The notes below the pieces were generated by a model. That model was not told the DNA's origin, ran no database searches, and saw only the letters and a program-made list of their open reading frames with translations. Source: Nyssa sinensis (Eukaryota > Streptophyta > Magnoliopsida > Cornales > Nyssaceae). Taken from it: a DNA stretch of 64,000 nucleotides. Position numbers and translations under genes: made by a program. The stretch is taken from positions 24,459,071-24,523,070 of the forward strand of contig CM018052.1 of the NCBI GenBank assembly GCA_008638375.1. Direction: 5' to 3'. Each line of letters starts with the position of its first letter. The stretch's first letter is position 1. This document shows, in pieces, positions 59,727 through 64,000 of the stretch.

Positions 59727-59822
59727 CTATTACATCATAAAATTGAATATCTATTACATCATAAAATTGAATATCCATTACATCATAAAATCGACAATCC
59801 ATTACATCATAAAATTGAAAAT
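59727..59822. repeat. 24-bp tandem repeat, four copies
   Basis: C(T/C)ATTACATCATAAAATTG units at 59727, 59751, 59775 and 59799, between the two CACTA genes. Confidence 0.95.
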
Positions 59823-59862
59823 CCATTACACTTGATCCTACCACATGTAACACCTATTACAA

Positions 59863-62800
59863 TTATTCATCTGAGTTTGTATCATCATCTGAACTTGAAT
59901 TTTCTTCATTCTCGGTACAATACTCTAACAATGTCTTATCATCAAAATCACTTTCCTCGTCATCATCATCATTAATGAACGTTACATCCCTCGGATCTAA
60001 TTGTGTGGCATTGGTGACGTCGGAAGCTACGACATGAACTAGTTCTACATCAGTTCTATTCAACCGATACGAACTAACATCTTCCTTATCATGCCGGTCA
60101 ACACCATCGTGGGCAGTTTGAGACTTTTCTTGTAGTGCCTCCTCAATCCTCTCTAACTCTTCATCTCCCTCGCCAACTTCTAGGACATCATAAACATTTC
60201 TAGTTTTTATTTTTTGGACAACATGCCAATCACCTCTTATTTTTGCATCCTTCAAATAAAAAACTTGTTTTGCAACCGATGCCAAAATATACAGATCATC
60301 TTTAAATGCCGTACGTGACGTATTAACACTTATGAAGTGCTTATCGATCTGCATTCCAGTCTTCTTATTACTTACATCCCACCAATCACATTTAAAAATA
60401 TACACAGAATGACCGCAGTAATAATGTAATTGTATGATGTCTTGTAAAACACCATAGTACTCTACAATTTGTCCTCCGTCACCATCTCCTTGAACAAGGA
60501 CCTCGCTATTTTGTGTTCACCGACTGACCTCACGTTCCCTCGTGTGAAATCGAACACCATTAACAATTAAACTAGTGTAGCGGGATATCCTTTGATTAGG
60601 ACCACATGCCAAGGAATATAATTGATCGTACGCCTCAGGAAATTGTTGGTGGCGTAATAGCTTCATCTGTTATCAGTACAAGTACAAAATTAATTGAATA
60701 CAAATGCATTAACTAATATAATTACAATTAATTGAAACCTATTCTTACACGTTCTCCAAACCACTTTGGAAACAAATTTTGTTGTCTTTGCTCCAGATCA
60801 GAACTTGATACATGTTCTCTCTGAAGCTCGATCGTATGCTCACTACATAAGATGAGATATGTTATATGTAACTTACATTTGTATACTAACATAGTATTGC
60901 AATGATTGCGATAAACTTACTTAAAATATGGTAATGTCTCATCGCAGTTGTTGAGCACGGTATAGTGGGCTTTTTCCAAGTCTTGAGGATGACACCATTC
61001 ATATTTACGGGCACCTATTGGCCGCACATTTTGATTAAACACCGCAAGGCCAGTTCGTTGCTGCCCTAGACATCTATCATAATTTCGCTTTTGATGATTA
61101 AACCTTGTTTCAATATCTTTAAGATGCATAGAGCAAAAGGTGAGACATTCAGCATCAACATAAGCCTCAGCAATTGACCCTTCCAGTTGTGCTTTGTTAC
61201 GTACATATTGCTTCAATGTGTGCAAATATTTGTTTTGATAATTAATCAGTTATACATTAAAATAGTTAGGACGGATAGATAACACAATTCATAAAATTAA
61301 ATGTACCTTTCTATTGGATACATCCAACGGTATTGGACAAGTCCGCCAATTTTTGTTTCATGAGGCAAATGGATAGCTAAGTGGACCATTACATCAAAGA
61401 AAGTTGGAGGGAAAATCTGTTCCAACTTACAGAGGATCACGACAACATCCCTTTTGAGCTTTTCAAGTACTTCCACATTCAACGTCTTCGCACATAATTC
61501 TCTAAAGAAGCAGCCCAACTCAGTCAATGTAGTCGATATGTCATCGGTGAGATATTTACGTAGTGCAACTGGAAGAAGTCGTTGTAAAAGGACATGGCAG
61601 TCATGGCTTTTCAATCAGGATATTTTTCCATCTATAACATTTACACATCGAGATATATTCGATGTGTATCCATCTGGGAACTTCACCGATTTAAACCACT
61701 CACAAATCCTCATTCTCTTTGCGGATGATAACGTATACTGTGCAAGAGGCACGATATATTTATCACCGCTACGTATTAGGTGTAGCTCTTTCCTTATTCC
61801 CAGCTCCTGCAAGTCCAACTGGGCTTTAACAGTATCCTTCGTCTTCCTTTCAATGTTCATTAAAGTTCCCAGCATATTATCACAGATGTTCTTCTCGATG
61901 TGCATAACATCCAAATTGTGCCTCAACATAAGGGTCTCCCAGTACGGCAAATAAAAAAACATGCTCTTCTTCGTCCAATTTAATTCCACATTAGTACGCT
62001 TCCTCTTCTTAGTACCCGGTATCTTCCCAAACCTCACTAGTTAGATGAGTGCCAATTGTGCTAACACGTCTTTGCCAGACAACAATGGAGGTGACAATTT
62101 GCGCTCAATTTTTTCATCAAACAGATGCTTCTGCCGATTTCGCCAACCATGTGATGGCGGTAGAAAACGACGATGGCACATGTAGCATATCTTCTTCCCA
62201 TTGGACAAATGTAGGGAACATGCATCCTTTATTACAAACCGGACATGCCAGATATCCGTTAGTGCTCCACCCAGATAAGTTTCGGTATGCTGGAAAGTCA
62301 TTTATGGTCCACAGTAACGCTGCATGCAATTGAAATGTCTCATTCTTAGAGACGTCGTATGCCTCCACTCCCACCTCCCACAATTCCTTCAACTCGTCCA
62401 CTAAAGGACGCAAATACACATCAATTTCATTACCAGGAGACTTCGGCCTTGGAATAAGCAATGACATGAAGATAAATGGTTCTTTCATACATTTCTACGG
62501 TCGCAAGTTATACGGCACAAGTAACACTGGCCACATGCTGTAGGCATTATTCATGTCATCGAACGGATTGAAACCGTCGCTAGCCAGCCCAAGTCGTACA
62601 TTACACAGCTCATTTGCAAACCCTTCGTCATTTGTATCAAACTCAGCCCAAGTTTGTGAATCTGCCGGATGCCTACATACATTTTCCTCAGCAACACGCT
62701 TCTCCTTATGCCACCGCATATCTTCTGCCGTCTTCTGAGACATGTACAACCTTTGTAGCCTCGGTTTTAAGGGAAAATATCTCAGCACCTTGTGCGGAAT

Positions 62801-63532
62801 TGTCTTGCTCTTTCTTTCATTCAGCTTGTACCCGTGTTCGTGGCACATCGTACACTCGTTACATTGTTCAGTCTCCTTCTAAAATAATATGCAATCGTTT
62901 TTACAAGCATGTATGGGAATATACCCGAGGCCCAAATTTCTTAATATTCTTTTCACCTCGTAATATGATTTCGGAAGGGTCTCCCCAGTAGGAAGCGCTG
63001 CTTTAATCAATTCAATGGGCATATTAACTGATTTGTTACTCCAACGGTTGATAGTCTTAATATGAAGGAGTTTCACGAGAAAGTCCAATTTCGAAAACTT
63101 ATCACAACCCGGATATAACGGCTGCCTTGCTTCCCTCAACAACGACTCAAATGCAGTCGATTGTCCCATGTCACTCCTATGACTACTCGCCCTAGTTGTA
63201 GCCCCCTGCATGTCTGCTAGCATTTGTGGCAAGCCTTCGTAACCAACCCCAAAGTTATCACCAAAGTCATCATCGTCATCTTCTTCTTTATCATCAAATA
63301 CCACTTGTACGTCACGGCGTTCCCCGTGAAATTCCCAACACGTATACCTCTTGTCCATCTCGTGTTCGAGTAGGTGCTCTTTGGCCTCATCTATGTGCAT
63401 ATAATCCCTATTATTGCACATCTTACATAGACATTTTATCCTATTTCTCCCATCTACAGATGCAAGAGCGAACTCAATAAAATTTTTGATCCCCTTCACA
63501 TACCCTTGCAAATACTTGCCCCTCAAGTCCAT
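59863..63532 (-). pseudogene. CACTA tnpD-like transposase (TNP2 family), broken
   Basis: In En/Spm this protein carries out cutting and joining at the element ends. Domains in order: transposase-associated N-terminus (63532-63300, MDLRGKYLQGYVKGIKNFIE, with CKMCNN); TNP2 core (MCHEHGYKL, DGFNPFDDMNNAYSMWPVLL, FIFMSLLIPRPKSPGNEIDV, GYLACPVCNKGC, NGKKICYMCHRRFLPP, DVMHIEKNICDNMLGTLMNI); DUF4218-like block (LKSHDCHVLLQRLLPVALRK, GGLVQYRWMYPIERY, 61614-61297); then LKQYVRNKAQLEGSIAEAYV (61220-61160); a small exon near 60850-60745 (LFPKWFGERV); and a DUF4216-like C-terminus with an acidic tail (60660-59863). In-frame stops lie near 62881, 62497, 62040, 61617 and 60514, and a frameshift near 62210. 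Introns are likely around 61296-61226, 60916-60845 and 60745-60668. Not functional. Confidence 0.9.
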
Positions 63533-64000
63533 CTAACTCTTATCCATTTTCGTTTACCTAATACAAGTAAAAAATGATACTCGTTATAAATATGAAACAT
63601 GAATCCTATCACCTCCAACTTCTCTCTAAAGGGTAAGGTGGTCCTATCCCATTCGTGAATGCACAATCTATAATGCAATCAGCAACAAATCAAATGCTTG
63701 ATTCCACTCGGACAAAATTTCGGCAGCATCTTCCCACGGTTCTCCAAGTATACGAGATAGACGTTAGCACGCCTAAATATATACCTAGAGAACAATAGGA
63801 GACTGTACTGAAATTTTATCATAGTGAAATATTGAAGCATATGCGTTATTGATTGCAATACAGATTTATGCATTCTCGAACTGTCCTCTTTGGACAATTC
63901 AAGAATCGATTTTCAAACACACGAGCCCAATCGCGAATAAATTTTGCGACAAGATTCACATATGATGAAAATGACTCCCGAACGGGGCTAGGCTTACATG
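63533..64000. other. CACTA 5' region, incomplete
   Basis: No gene or terminal repeat recognised before the window ends. Probably 5' untranslated or subterminal DNA of the same element. Confidence 0.4.

Larger units (their letters stand above)
53083..64000 (-). mobile_element. CACTA (En/Spm) DNA transposon, 5' end beyond the right edge
   Basis: The left terminus CACTACAACAAAAGG at 53083 is the CACTA hallmark; TTA (53080-53082) would be the 3-bp target copy. Next come subterminal palindromic repeats, then, read on the minus strand from the right, a tnpD-like gene (TNP2 family, 63532-59863) and a tnpA-like gene (59698-54432). That order is typical of plant CACTA elements. The opposite terminal repeat (TTTTGTTGTAGTG on +) is not found up to 64000, so the element runs out of the window. 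Both genes are broken and a 3.8-kb solo LTR is nested inside. Confidence 0.92.

Noticed and set aside
61454..61954. 166-residue + strand ORF
   Set aside because: Antisense shadow of the conserved TNP2/DUF4218 coding frames on the minus strand.

Overview
The window is AT-rich, repeat-dense nuclear DNA of a flowering plant, most likely a eudicot; I cannot name the species. Two intact genes are visible. Both are intronless CBL-interacting protein kinases (CIPKs): a CIPK12/19-like gene on + (23290-24702) and a CIPK20-like gene on - (40097-41473). They face each other tail to tail about 15.4 kb apart. Almost everything else is transposable-element DNA, its decay products, or local duplications.

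Layout. 1-9880: a large, decayed Ty3/gypsy element of Tat type on -. From right to left it has an LTR, a tRNA-Asp-type primer binding site, gag, protease, RT, RNase H and integrase, then a 62-bp tandem array, then an antisense coiled-coil ORF. Its left LTR lies outside the window. 12372-22824: a 3.1-kb tandem duplication ending about 465 bp upstream of the CIPK12/19-like start. Its second copy is split by about 4.2 kb that holds a 3.49-kb solo LTR (TSD ATATA). 23290-24702: the CIPK12/19-like gene, with four G-boxes upstream. 25290-30590: a MITE and AT-rich spacer. 30595-36790: two diverged copies of a flanking segment around a second Tat gag-protease relic. The second copy carries a miniature LTR element made of three LTRs and two ~70-bp internal regions (35337-36051, TSD TAACC). 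37612-38930: the end of an L1-type LINE. 40097-41473: the CIPK20-like gene. 43279-46170: MITE copies. 46780-48720: diverged repeats with a small solo LTR. 49547-52264: a 2.7-kb solo LTR (TSD CATGT). 53083-64000: a CACTA (En/Spm) transposon on -, running off the right edge. It has subterminal palindromes, a tnpA-like and a tnpD-like (TNP2) pseudogene, and a 3.8-kb solo LTR (TSD GCGTG) inserted in the tnpA-like coding sequence.

How the parts relate. The two kinases belong to the Ca2+/CBL signalling network; Arabidopsis also has CIPK19 and CIPK20 at adjacent loci, so the pair may be an old neighbourhood. The miniature three-LTR element shares its LTR edge and primer-binding region with the large Tat element, which makes that family the obvious candidate source of enzymes for moving it. 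Three large solo LTRs with perfect 5-bp target duplications show that LTR-LTR recombination has repeatedly deleted element interiors here.
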